A stretch of 64,000 nt of DNA from Hirsutella rhossiliensis (Eukaryota > Ascomycota > Sordariomycetes > Hypocreales > Ophiocordycipitaceae). Shown here piece after piece: positions 24,112-34,053 of the stretch. How positions within the stretch are numbered: position 1 is the first letter of the stretch; every line of letters starts with the position of its first letter. Both the position numbers and the translations under genes were made by a program. The DNA is taken from assembly GCF_020360975.1 (NCBI RefSeq), contig NW_025408668.1, positions 8,060,001 to 8,124,000 on the forward strand, given 5' to 3'. A model generated the notes under the pieces. It was not told the origin of the DNA. It worked only from the letters and a program-made list of their open reading frames with translations, and made no database searches.

Positions 24112-24969
24112 ATGCTGCGTCCCAAGGCTGTCCGGCACGTCGCCGCCGCCGCCGCCGGTGCCGGGCGCAGCCGGTGTCCAGCTCGACAGGTCCGCCTCCC
24201 TCGGGCATCTGCCTGCTCCTCGTCCTCGTCCTTGATCGACGGCCCGGCGGCTACGCAGGCACGCGCTCTATCCTCCACCGCCGCACGTTCCCGCCCTCCC
24301 CCGCCCAGGAACCACAAGGCAAAAGACGGCACCGTCGACGAACCCTCCTCCTCCTCCTCCTCCTCCTCCTCCTCCGCCTCGACCGCGACCGCGACAGCGA
24401 CCCCACCCCCCTCGACCCTCTACGGCTACTTCCCGTTGACCCTCCCCGCCGGCGCGCCCCCCGCAGGCCCCTTCGCCGTCGACGTCCCCGCCCTGCGCCG
24501 CGAGTTCCTCTGCCTCCAGGCCGCCGCCCACCCGGACAAGCAGCCGCCCGCGCGCAAGGCCGCCGCCGAGGCCGCCTCGGCCGCCATCAACCACGCCTAC
24601 CGCACCCTCGCCGACCCGCTGCTGCGCGCCCAGTACCTGCTCGCCCTGCGCGGCGTCGACGTCGCCGCCGACGAGTCGCTGCGCCTCGACGATTCCCCCG
24701 CCGGCGGGGCTGGGGATGGAGACCTGCTCATGCTCGTCCTCGACGCCCACGAGGTCATCGAGGCCGCCGAGGCACCGCGCCACCTCGAGCCCCTGCGCGG
24801 CGAAAACGACGACCGGATACGCCGCTGCGACGACGCGCTTGCCCGTGCTTTTGCTGCCGACGACGTCGATGCCGCCAAGCGAGAGGCCGTCCGCCTTCGC
24901 TACTGGGTCAACATCCGAAACGCCATCCATGAGTGGGAAGAGGGCAAGCCGCCCGTTCTGCAGCACTGA
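24112..24969 (+). CDS. JAC1: Mitochondrial J-type co-chaperone Jac1 (HscB family)
   Basis: A single-exon gene for 285 residues. The N-terminus (1 to about 70) is rich in Arg, Ala and Ser with no acidic residues early on, as expected of a mitochondrial presequence. A run of about 13 serines follows at 79-91. The J domain starts at YGYFPL (104) and carries the HPD tripeptide at 140-142 in QAAAHPDKQ; the region INHAYRTLADPLLRAQYLL is the typical HscB/Jac1 continuation. The C-terminal part (about 195-285) is the three-helix domain that in this family binds the Isu scaffold, ending ..LRYWVNIRNAIHEWE. Known role of the family: stimulates the Hsp70 (Ssq1/Ssc1) that transfers Fe-S clusters from Isu. 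It is the first gene after the RIP block and convergent with palF. Confidence 0.93.
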   Translation: MLRPKAVRHVAAAAAGAGRSRCPARQVRLPRASACSSSSSLIDGPAATQARALSSTAARSRPPPPRNHKAKDGTVDEPSSSSSSSSSSASTATATATPPPSTLYGYFPLTLPAGAPPAGPFAVDVPALRREFLCLQAAAHPDKQPPARKAAAEAASAAINHAYRTLADPLLRAQYLLALRGVDVAADESLRLDDSPAGGAGDGDLLMLVLDAHEVIEAAEAPRHLEPLRGENDDRIRRCDDALARAFAADDVDAAKREAVRLRYWVNIRNAIHEWEEGKPPVLQH

Positions 24970-25634
24970 ACCGGATCGTCACTTTGCGTCCGCCCATCCA
25001 TCTGACAAAACCGCTCTCGACCGCTCTCATCCCAAACGCTACCCGCAGGAGCCGCAGCATGTCCATATAGTCGGGCGACAGCGCGACGGGTTATTCCGCA
25101 CGTCGGGCTTGGTCCATGTACAACATAACATCTTGCTCGAGTCACCTCCTCTCCCCTCGGCCGCCTCTCTCCCCTTTTTTCCCTCCTACCCTCTTGTCGA
25201 GGCTCAGGGCCGATTAAATAACGCACAACAGCCACTGCATGGCCGGGGCAGATAGACTTCTACTAGGAGGAGTAGATACATGATCTTAAACACGCTCAGC
25301 TACGTGCGACAACCTCGCTGCGGCTCGCCGGATGACGATGCGGCAATGCACTGTTGTCATCCCAAGCAATCGGCAAAACGCAGACGTCTCACCAAGTCTG
25401 CAAGCTTAGCCCTCTTCCACTGCCATCATCGTCCATTGTGTGAAAAACCGCCTTCCCGCGGCCTGTTTCTTTAGCAACCGCATCCTTAGCCATCTCCCAA
25501 CGCCAAACGTGTCCTCCGCCATCGAGTAACTCCAAGCTCCATGCTGAACATTATCCATTTTTCCGTATCCAAATGCGACGCCATGCCTTGTCGCTCCCGT
25601 CCAGCCACCTTCCAAGAAGCAAGCCGCCCGTCCA
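24970..25634. other. Convergent 3' intergenic region JAC1/palF
   Basis: 665 bp between two converging stop codons. It presumably holds both 3' UTRs. No gene or RNA is recognised. Confidence 0.6.
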
Positions 25635-28165
25635 TCATCGCTCATACGCCGGCAGCTGCTCCGGATGTTGGCTGCTGCCCCCGCTCCTCGAAGGGCCAGC
25701 TGCTGCGCCATGACCAAGATAAGAGTCGTTGCAATCACCTCCGTCAACATCCAGCGATGGCGCCGACGGCTCGACCTCGGGTGCTTGGTCTGGCGGTGAC
25801 GAGCCTCCGCCCCTCCCCTCAGCGTCCTCGGGAAATTCAGGGGGTGCGCTCGCCTCGTTCATCAGCCTCAGCCGCTCCAGTTCTTGCTTGTCTTCGACAG
25901 GACGCCCCGCAGACACCTGCTCCTCCGTCGGCGCCGATGGTCCGGCTACCACGTCCCTATCGGCCGGTGCGCTCGGGGATGACCCTGGCAGTCGGGGCGT
26001 GTCTTCGGCGTCGTAAATGTCGTCGTCATCTGCGGACGAAGGACTCGCAGCAGGCGGCTGGCTGGGCAGCAGCCTAGTTTCCGCCTCTCGTATGCGCTCC
26101 TTCTCCGTCATGTTGCCCTGATTGGCGACCTGGGGCGCGGGTATGTAGGACGGGGCGGCATCGCGGTGGTAGTCATTGGTCTGTGCGAACTGGCGATGCG
26201 AAGGCCCACGACTGAGCTGCAGCGGCTCTGGAGGGAGGCGAGGGGGTTCTCCGGGTGGCGGAGTGAATTGGTAGTCGTTGGGCTGCTGCGACGATTGGCC
26301 GCTTGGCGCTTGTCCGTTTGCGTGGAAGTGGCCAGAAGGCGCTTCGTTCATTTCGGGACGTATGGCCTCGTCGTCGTCGTCGGCGTCGCTCTCACGAATC
26401 CTGATGGTCCTCGACTCGGGCGGCTTTCCCGCAGACTTGCGGCTCCTTGAGCTGTCCGCCGTCCCCACAACGGTCTCCATGGTGACGGAGATGACGCCCT
26501 TTTCGCGTCTCAGCTGCGCCGTGTCGGCAATGTTGGCTGATCTGCGCGAGCCGTACGAATTTGGGCCCTGCTCTGAGCCACCGTTGCCGTATGGCCCGAA
26601 CCTCGACAGTGACTGCCCTCCCTGGAGCTGACTCGCCAGCCTGCCGCCCAGGTCGACAACGACCTCGACCTGGTACTTGAAGCTGATCATGTCTCCCGGC
26701 ACGCCCTTGATTGTGGGAAAGGCGTCGTCGGGCACCTTGACCGAGATAGTGACGGACGCCTGCAGCGTGGCGGGGTCGATGATAAGGGGCGCGGCGGTTT
26801 GGTCCAGGTCTTTGCGAAACACGCTCGTGGAGCTCGTCGAGGAGAGTGACAAGCCCCCCAGGCTGGTCCGGGATCTCGGATACATCTCCTCCTTATCCAG
26901 CTTCCTGGCCTCGTCCTTGCTCATGCCGGCAAAGCGAGAGGGCGGCGGCGAGGTATCAATCTTGCCTTGACGGAACAGGGTGACAATAACACCCGTCATG
27001 CTCTTGACGCGCTTGATATGTTGCACAGTGACGCGCGCCGATACCGTGTCCCCAGGGAGGCAGCCGCCTCTCAGCAACTCAATGGTTGCGGTTATGGTCT
27101 TGTCGTCGACAAACTGTTGCTTGGCCGCCGAGGACATGGCAGCGCCTATCTGGGGCAGCTGGGCGAAATCCACCTTGCTTACGGCGGTGCTGACGCTGCG
27201 GGCGCTCTCGCCGCTGACCTCGCTGCGCACGTCGCTCGGGATGTGGCTTCGGTGGTCGGCTTGCGCGTCGCGGCCAGAGTCGTCGGTGACGATGGAGCGG
27301 TCCGCCGAGTCGGGTTCGGAGGCGACATCGTTGATCTCGGAGTTTGCGGTCGGCGTCTTGTCCACGACGGTTGTCCGTTTCCTGCGCACGCGCTTGGATA
27401 TGGGCTCGAGGAAGATGGTTCGCGGGCGGGGAGGGGCAAGCATGCCAATGTCGATCTTCTGGGTGAGCATGACTCGTCGATCGCACGAGGATGTGGGCGC
27501 AATCGTCGTCGGCCTAGTCAAGGTGGCCGTGATCATGTAGGAAATGGTGCCGCGCTCAAACTGGGAAGCGGGCGTCAGCGATTGGCGCGGATGGCTGGTA
27601 GAGCGAGACCTACATCAATACTGCTTGGCAGTTCGGTGACGGGAAAGACGAGATCGAAGCCAAACTCATACTTGCCGGGCTCCAGCCTGCCCTCGCCGCT
27701 CAGGACCTGTTCATCCTGGAACAGACTGGCGAGGCCATTGCCACGGTACTGAGGCCGGGCGCAAGTGCCGCCGGGCAGGGCGGCGGCGAGCTGGGCCTTT
27801 GTGGCCGAGGTGGGATCTTTGAGGACGCGGACGTGGCCATGGAGGGAAACGACGAGGTGGGTGATGCGCAGTGGGCGGACGACGGCGAGGACGACGGAGC
27901 CGCGGACAGAGTCGCCTGCATTGTATTTGCGGTAGGGCTCGTCGCAGCGGACGTGGAAGTCGACGACGTTGCGGTTGCGACTCCTCAAGGGGAGGGCAAG
28001 CGGCAGGCTGATGCGCGACAGCAGGCTTGGGCGCGACGATGACGAGGCAGGTTTCGAGGTCGGGCTGAGGGGATCCGGGTCGGAAGCGGCGGAGACGGCG
28101 GCGGTGGGGAGAGACGACGACGTCAAAGGGCGGCCGGTGGCCTCGGGCCCGGGGTCTCGAGGCAT
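25635..28165 (-). CDS. palF: pH-response arrestin-related protein PalF/Rim8
   Basis: Two exons: 28,165-27,614 and 27,560-25,635, separated by a 53-nt phase-0 intron (GTAGGT...CCCAG) joining ..LPSSID to FERGTISYMITATL. The product is 825 residues. The arrestin N domain begins at NRNVVDFHVRCDEPYRKY (about 65) and includes GLASLFQDEQVLSGEGRLEPGKYEF; the arrestin C domain follows (about 250-400), then a long disordered tail rich in Pro, Ser and Asp ending QLPAYER, a PxY-type motif of the kind arrestins use to bind ubiquitin ligases. Known role: links the plasma-membrane pH sensor PalH/Rim21 to ESCRT and hence PacC processing. I chose the first ATG; the frame runs upstream to a GTG at 28,273 but meets TGA just before it, with no further ATG. 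Confidence 0.92.
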
Positions 28166-28267
28166 GGAACGCGGGTGGGACGTGAGAGGTCGAGGCTCCT
28201 GGTGGGCGACACGGGGAGCGTTGGTTGATGTCGTCGTCGGCTCGCCCACGTCTTCGTCGTCAGTCGG

Positions 28268-28290
28268 CGCCACGTCACGTCACGTCACGG
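28268..28290 (-). promoter_or_regulatory. Tandem TGACG repeats in palF leader
   Basis: Read on the gene strand, GTGACGTGACGTGACGTGG gives three overlapping TGACGTG units about 105-125 bp before the palF start codon. TGACGT is the core of CRE/ATF bZIP sites. Whether it acts at this distance, probably inside the 5' UTR, is inference. Confidence 0.3.
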
Positions 28291-28291
28291 T

Positions 28292-30728
28292 TGCGGACGC
28301 ACGCACGGCGCCGTTACCGAGACCAAGCTTGCGCTGGCGGGGATCTCTCTCTGGGTGTGGCGTCGTCGTCGCTGATGGTGCTTCGGGCTTAGGTATGCGC
28401 GCAGCAGTGGCAGAGGGGGAGATGGTGGTGGATGGGCGCGGGACGGCGGATGGTGGAGAATGAGTGATAACGATAGCGGCGGGCAGCGGCGGCAGCAGCG
28501 GCGGCAACGACAACGGGGGGGCCGACAGGCATCGAACAAGCTCGGCGTCGATGAATGAACGAATGGGTGGAGAAGGTGAAGAAGAAGGGAGAGAGCTTCG
28601 GACAGTGGGAAGGAGGGGGAAGAAAGGACAGGAGGGGAGAGAAGAAAAGACGTCGAAACCTCCCTTGACAACAGCCCTCGACGAGACAGACGGGCCAGGA
28701 GAGAACAAGTTTTGGCCTAGAAGAGAGATATAAGAGACAGAGCGAGAGCGAGAGCGAGAGAAAGGGAAGACGAAACACGCCCGGTGCTGCGCAAGCCAAG
28801 CCGACTTGCGGGGAGTCGTTTATACCTTGGCCGGGCCAAGTGCTTACCTGGGGCCCAAGGTAGCGGCTACTTGCCTCTATGCTGGCTGTCCCTTGTTCGG
28901 GCAACACGGGCGTGAGGACCACACGCTAGAACACTCGCCCAAACCGGGCAAGTGCCGTTCTAGTCGATAGATACCCGTCTATCCGTAGAAAGTACCTGCA
29001 TCCCAGCAACCCTAGGTGGTATCTGCTCAGCGTACGAGATACCCAAGTAACCAGCAGCATGGTATCTGCCCGTTGGCAAATAGTTGCAGACAGAAGAGTG
29101 AGTGAAAGTGGGCCAACTGTTGGCGGGAGAATCAGAGGGAGTACGTAGTAGTACAGCACGCACTTGGTGCTTGGTGCTTGGTGCTTGGTAGGTACAGTAC
29201 CTATCATGTTCTGTACTACCTACCTACCTGCCTAGGTAGTACTCTGTACTCGGTACTAGATCCATCGCCAACTCTTCCAAACTGCCGAGCAGGTTCTGGC
29301 CCTCCCGCTCCCGCCTTCGCTGGCCCTGCATAAGGTATGCCAAGATGAGCAAGGAAAAAACTGATGACCATGTATGTACGGCTCTGTGCTGGTGCCAAGA
29401 GAAAGCTTAGTACCTAGTCCCTCGTGGCTGCCGTCCGGGTTGAGCGTCAATCCCGGCCCATGCCTCGGGGAATGCGCAGCTACTGTAATTACCTGCCTGC
29501 GCCTTGGGTATCGGTACAGGCCTTTCGGTATAGGCCTTTCGGTATAGGCCTTTTGGTACAGGCTTTTCGGCACAGGCTTTTCGGCACAGGCCTTCAGCCT
29601 CGGCATGTTCCCGAAGCCGGCAGACCAAGTCGCCGGGCACATGGCGCAGCATGCACGATAAATGTCAGTAGCCAAGTGTCTTGATCAAGCCGTGATGCCG
29701 GCTGCGGAGCAAATGGATGGCTGCATGTACTGCACGCACATGTCGTGCCAGCTCGAACCCCGGCCGTCCTCGATGATGAGTACTCTGCAGATACATGCAG
29801 GCGGGCCCGTCTGCTGCCCCTCCCTGCCTGGCGATGGAGGTTCCTCTCGGGTACATCTGTCTCGGCCGTGACTACTCCGTACCCGAGGTACCTAGGAAAG
29901 TAGTACTCGGTCCCCGAGGCCGGCCAGGCCAGACGAGAGCAAGACGAAAGAGACGGAGAGAGGTGCCTTTATTATTATTGACAGAAGAAAAGAAAGAGGC
30001 AGCATCACGCCACCCCCCTTGCCTCTCTTTACCTACAGTACCTACTCCTCGGCCTTCGCTGTCAAGGTAGCACTGATATTGCATCACCCTGCACCTCAAC
30101 TGCAAGCCCCTCCACTCCATCCATCCTCGTCAGGTCCGCCCGCCACGACGCAATATTGCCATCAGATGCCTCGTGACTCGTCTTTCTGCCTCTGCTTACA
30201 CTGACCGCATGTCAAGGCCCTCCTGGAATCACCACCGCCAATGGAGTGCCCGAAAGCCCATCAAAGTGCCCAACCGCATTGGCCTCTGCAGAACCTCGCT
30301 CGTGATGCCACCGCCTGCTGCTGACGACGGAGCCCGTCACCTCTCAACTCACCTCCCCCTTGAGACATTGCACTCTTCAAACGCCGCCTGATTTGTCAAC
30401 CATTCTCTGTCTACCCAGTCCGCCTCACCACAAACGTCCCATTACAGTTGGCCCGTTCAAGCCCTCCATCTACCCCAATCGGCTCCCCGCCGACAAAACG
30501 TCTGGACCACCATCGTTCATACATGGACACGCACGAACCCCCCTTTCCCGTCCTCAAGTCTTCCGACATTCGGAGTTTCCGCCTGTCAAGTTTCAGTCAA
30601 CGCCAGTGTCCATGATTCCGTTGCCAACGCCTGTCGCAATGCCCGTCAATGTCCCATGCACTTGCTCCACCTTCTCGTATGCCATCCAATGCAGCCCAAC
30701 AACACCAATCCCGATGCTTCTAGACCCT
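28292..30728. other. 2.4-kb gene-free interval palF-CDC6
   Basis: This lies between the start of palF and the end of CDC6, both minus strand, so it contains the palF promoter and CDC6 3' flank. It holds simple repeats: (GAGAGC)n near 28,740, TTGGTGC x3 at about 29,163-29,186, CTAC(CTAC)n and TACCTAGGTA-type palindromes at 29,215-29,260 and 29,885-29,905, and a 14-bp tandem array at 29,512. Overlapping open frames here have no recognisable domain and conflict with one another. Confidence 0.6.
29512..29597 (+). repeat. 14-bp tandem repeat, about six copies
   Basis: About six copies of CGGTAYAGGCCTTT, with units of 13-15 bp drifting towards CGGCACAGGCTTTT to the right. Because the unit is not a multiple of three and length varies between copies, frames running through it are unlikely to be coding. 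Confidence 0.8.
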
Positions 30729-32612
30729 TTAGTCCAACGCCTCGCCCATTAAGATGCTCCTCAGGATGCCCGCTCCGACGCCCTCGGCCAGCGACCCCAT
30801 GTCCTTGTCGCCCACCGAGCTGGCAATGCGCCTCTCATCGCCACTGCCCACCGCCCCCTTGCGGCCGCGTTTGCTTGGCGTCTGTGCCGCCACGAAGCTG
30901 CCGTTTTTGCCCTCCACCGTGTTCACCAGCCCCAGCGTCTCCAGGCTGCCCACCACCTCGCGAAACTCGGAGCCTGATAACGGGTGCAGTACCGAGTCTC
31001 GGGTGCAGAGCTGACAGTACGCATCGAAGAGCAGCTTGATGGTTGGCGCGAGCGTCTGCGACTTGGAGGGTGTCGAGGGTGTGCTCGCCGATCTCGCTGT
31101 GCTCCGCGCTCGGTTTTCGAATGCCACCAGAGCGCACAGAGCTGCCTTTTGTTGTAGGTTCAGGGTTCCGAGGCGCTGCGTAGTGCCGTTGCTGAAAGCG
31201 GCAGCCGTAATCTTGTTCAGATGCCCAATCGATGCTCGCGGAGCCGTCTCGGCCGTCAGGGCCTTGAGCGACGCCGTCATGGCGTGCAGGATGCTCGTCG
31301 ACGATCCAGGACCCGGGGCAGCTCTATTGATGTTCTCCCCCAACGGCTTTTTGGATGGCGTCATCTGCAGCATCCGCTCCCTTGCTTCCTCCTCGTGCTT
31401 CGACCTCGTCTCTGCCTCGACCAGATCGAGGGCGCGCCGGCAAATCTCGAATGCCTTGCGCAGGTCGCCGGTTTGGCTCGACACCTTGCGCGAGCAGAGC
31501 TCAATGGCGGCAGGGTGAATGAACGGGACATAGCCCTCCTTGCCTGGGGGCATGAGCGACTTGAGGCGTGTGATGATGATGTTTTTGACTTGGGCCGCCG
31601 TGTACGGGAGGAAGGCAAGAAGCTCTGGCTTCAGGTTCTTTGACTTGAGCCGAGGCAGGAACCGGTCGGTGAGATCCAAGGCGTTGGCGATGCCGATCAA
31701 GGCGAGGCGCGAAGATGGTGACAGGGACCACTCGAAGACGCGGTACAGACTTTCGAGACCCAGAGTCAGGATGTGATCAATCTCATCCAATGTCACCTGA
31801 TAGACCGTCGACGACTTGGATTTTGCGCAAAAGGCCTGCTGCAGCATCGAGATGGCGTTGGCCTCCGTCACGTCACCATCCAGTCCCAGCTCCGAGAGCA
31901 GCGTCGTGTACAGGTCCTTGGACGACTTGATGCTCATGCAGTTGATGTAGGCGCTGCGGACGCCGTCGGCGCGTTGGGAAAAGTCGCGAGCCATCTCGGT
32001 AATCATGGCGCTCTTGCCGGTGCCGGGCGCCCCGCTGACGTAGAGGCAGCCGCCGGGGGACGGGGAGGAGCAGCGGCTGAGGAAGTGGGCGAGCTGCTCT
32101 CGCTCCGTCTCGCGGCCGATAAGCTGACCGGGCTCGGCTCCTCGGGCAAAGAGCTGGCGCGCCGAGTGGTAGACGGTCTGGACGGCCGAGGGCGAGAGGG
32201 GAGACTGGGGTGTCAGGCGCTTGAAGAGCTTGCCGGCCGACATGACGGCATGCCGGGGTGTTGTGGGATACCCTGACAGGGCATCGCGGTGGCGAGGCGT
32301 GGACGGAGTGACTGGCTGTCTCTTTGCCCATGTCTGGGATTGGGAGTGCCGCGTCTTGTGCTGCGTCTGCTCGGCGACGGCATCGAGCTCGATGACGACC
32401 TCATGGTCGCCCGCTTCGCAAGGGTCCTGATTCTCCTCGTCGCCGACGTGTACCGAGAAGGCCTCGCCGCGGCGCGTCCTCTTGCGTGGAGTCTCGACAG
32501 TGACTGCCGCGGAGTCAGCAACTGCGTAAATCGTTGCCTTTGGTAGAGGCAGTGTACACTTACGGTCTGCTGGCGAGGCGCGGGCTCTCTTGCCCAGTGC
32601 GCAGCGAGCCAT
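30729..32612 (-). CDS. CDC6: Replication licensing ATPase Cdc6/Cdc18
   Basis: The frame from ATG 32,612 gives 627 residues without splicing. Domain order: a basic N-terminus with TP and KR motifs typical of CDK-regulated Cdc6 (TPRKRTRR, TPSTPRHR); an AAA+ ATPase with Walker A GAPGTGKSA (about residue 194), Walker B VTLDEID and the sensor-1 region LIGIANALDLTDRFLPRL; then a C-terminal winged-helix region. Known role: with ORC and Cdt1, loads the MCM helicase at origins in G1. A candidate 60-nt in-frame intron at 32,563-32,504 (GTAAGT...GCTGAC...GGCAG) would give 607 residues and replace residues 17-37. The upstream in-frame ATG at 32,783 is less likely; the region before 32,612 reads like a leader. 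It is divergent from the TspO-like gene. Confidence 0.93.
   Translation of the reverse strand: MARCALGKRARASPADRKCTLPLPKATIYAVADSAAVTVETPRKRTRRGEAFSVHVGDEENQDPCEAGDHEVVIELDAVAEQTQHKTRHSQSQTWAKRQPVTPSTPRHRDALSGYPTTPRHAVMSAGKLFKRLTPQSPLSPSAVQTVYHSARQLFARGAEPGQLIGRETEREQLAHFLSRCSSPSPGGCLYVSGAPGTGKSAMITEMARDFSQRADGVRSAYINCMSIKSSKDLYTTLLSELGLDGDVTEANAISMLQQAFCAKSKSSTVYQVTLDEIDHILTLGLESLYRVFEWSLSPSSRLALIGIANALDLTDRFLPRLKSKNLKPELLAFLPYTAAQVKNIIITRLKSLMPPGKEGYVPFIHPAAIELCSRKVSSQTGDLRKAFEICRRALDLVEAETRSKHEEEARERMLQMTPSKKPLGENINRAAPGPGSSTSILHAMTASLKALTAETAPRASIGHLNKITAAAFSNGTTQRLGTLNLQQKAALCALVAFENRARSTARSASTPSTPSKSQTLAPTIKLLFDAYCQLCTRDSVLHPLSGSEFREVVGSLETLGLVNTVEGKNGSFVAAQTPSKRGRKGAVGSGDERRIASSVGDKDMGSLAEGVGAGILRSILMGEALD
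32504..32563 (-). other. Candidate in-frame intron in CDC6
   Basis: Gene-strand donor GTAAGT, branch-like GCTGAC 10-15 nt before the acceptor GGCAG, length 60 nt, no frame change (phase 1 joining GAC C to TC ACT). An alternative acceptor 18 nt earlier (TTTACGCAG) would make a 42-nt intron, short for the clade. Confidence 0.55.
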
Positions 32613-32840
32613 TCTGAGGGAAAGAAGAAAGCAAAAGACGATGCTGCCTTCCGTATTATCGTGATTATGGGTGGTAGGTAGGGCAGCGAGCGCTTTCCTC
32701 AGTTGCGTGCGAGGGTGCAGTCGAGGTTGAGTTGAGGTTTGGGAAGGTGAAAGGGAACGAGAGGAAAGGACGGGCGTGCCCACAAAGAATTGTAGGACAT
32801 GTGCCCTGTGCAGCCGCGCGCCGCGAGCCTAGCGAGCTGG

Positions 32841-32868
32841 ACGCGTCAAGACGCGACCTGGCGCGCCA
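32841..32868. promoter_or_regulatory. MCB/E2F-like cluster upstream of CDC6
   Basis: ACGCGT (32,841-32,846), GACGCGAC (32,850-32,857) and the palindrome TGGCGCGCCA (32,859-32,868) lie 229-256 bp before the CDC6 start, in the divergent promoter shared with the TspO-like gene. ACGCGT is the MluI cell-cycle box bound by MBF in yeasts, and CDC6/cdc18 is a classical MBF target, so G1/S control is a reasonable inference. Confidence 0.5.
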
Positions 32869-33326
32869 TAATGACAGAGGCCTGGTCCGTGCTTTGTCAC
32901 GTAAAGTGCCGGCACGTGATACCGCACCTCTACCACGCCTCTCCCTTTGTGCTGGCGCCCGCGAGTTCGTCGTTACATAATCACAGATTCAAGCTGTTGA
33001 GTTGACCATCTTTGACGTCGTCCAAGAGATACTGCACTTGACAGAACATGAGACAGTCCAATGGACCCAGCCGTGGGAGATGTGCCTCAAGAAAATTCAA
33101 GAATGAATATTCAAGTGCAGTCCTGCAGAGATGGGCTCTCGCGACACGAGACAGCTGACTATGACGACATTGCTCGATCCTGAAGCTTCTCCATCTCCCT
33201 CCACCACCCAAACACTCCCTTTGCAAGATACGCATCCCCTACACAGAACAGCTACAACACAAACAACAGCCTCTCCATCCAGCAACACGCAAGAGACCGC
33301 CCAACCGCCTCCACCCACCCGCGGCC

Positions 33327-34053
33327 ATGACAACCTACATACCCGGCATCACCATCCCCGCGGCCGTGCTGCAGCACCCGGCCGCCTCGGTCCTCCTGCC
33401 CATCGCCCTGGGCACCGCCGTCGGCTTCGGCACGCGACGTGAGAGCCCCCCGCCACCGGCACCATTACCTCGTGCGCGGGACATGAGCCGAGGCTAACGA
33501 GGGATGCGCCGCGATAGCCGCCGAGACGCAAAAGACATATCTCGCTCTGAGGCAGCCGCCTCTGCGGCCCCCGCCCTGGGCCTTTGGGCCCGTGTGGACG
33601 CTGCTTTATGGGTATGCAAAGCCCGCAGTGATGTGTTTGCTCGGCTGGACGAGGCGACTGACGGACTGAATTCTGTGACCTAGGCTCATGGGCTACGCTT
33701 CCTACCGAGTCGCCAGCGTGGGCCTCTCGCCGCTCGCCTCCCCCGAGACGGTGCAGATCACCAAGCACAGCATGACGCTCTACACCATCCAGCTTGGCCT
33801 CAACCTAGCCTGGATGCCCCTCTTCTTCGTCGCAAAGCGCCCCGTCGAGGCCACCGTCGACATCGTCACCCTGCTGGGCCTCAACGGCTACCTGGCCTAC
33901 CTGTGGGGCTCCGTCGACCGTGTGGCCGGCCTCTGCCACCTTCCCTACCTCGGCTGGCTGAGCTTCGCCACGTATCTGTGCGCCGGCGTCGGCCACCTCA
34001 ACGGCTGGGACTTTTCGGACAAGGAGGTTAGGATGACCGGCAAGACGGAGTAG
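33327..34053 (+). CDS. TspO/MBR family membrane protein
   Basis: Three exons: 33,327-33,438, 33,518-33,611 and 33,684-34,053, joined across introns of 79 nt (GTGAGA...GATAG) and 72 nt (GTATGC...CCTAG); product 191 residues. Family hallmarks are the start MTTYIPGITIPAAVLQHP, the block [30 protein letters not shown] around residues 50-80, and LNLAWMPLFFVAKRP; five hydrophobic helices are expected. Relatives (translocator protein, peripheral benzodiazepine receptor) sit in the outer mitochondrial or other membranes and bind porphyrins and sterols; the fungal role is poorly defined. It shares a divergent promoter with CDC6 and converges on the ornithine carrier gene. Confidence 0.92.

Noticed and set aside
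24268..24966. Long minus-strand frame opposite JAC1
   Set aside because: It is Gly/Val-rich antisense of a G+C-rich gene whose plus-strand product has a clear J domain.
25729..27752. Several plus-strand frames opposite palF
   Set aside because: They mirror the coding strand of an arrestin with clear homology and have no domain of their own.
28389..28922. Minus-strand frames upstream of palF (up to 177 codons)
   Set aside because: They overlap each other in different frames, are low complexity and lie in the probable 5' UTR and promoter.
29256..29675. 139-codon minus-strand frame with repeated YRKAYTERP-like peptide
   Set aside because: The repeat comes from a DNA array of 13-15-bp units that is not codon-periodic and is open in more than one frame.
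29740..29775. tRNA-like B box (GGTTCGAG on the minus strand)
   Set aside because: The flanking bases do not form a T stem and no A box or acceptor stem is present.
32613..32783. Upstream extension of CDC6 to the ATG at 32,783
   Set aside because: The extra 57 residues look like translated leader, while MARCALGKRAR at 32,612 fits the usual Cdc6 N-terminus.
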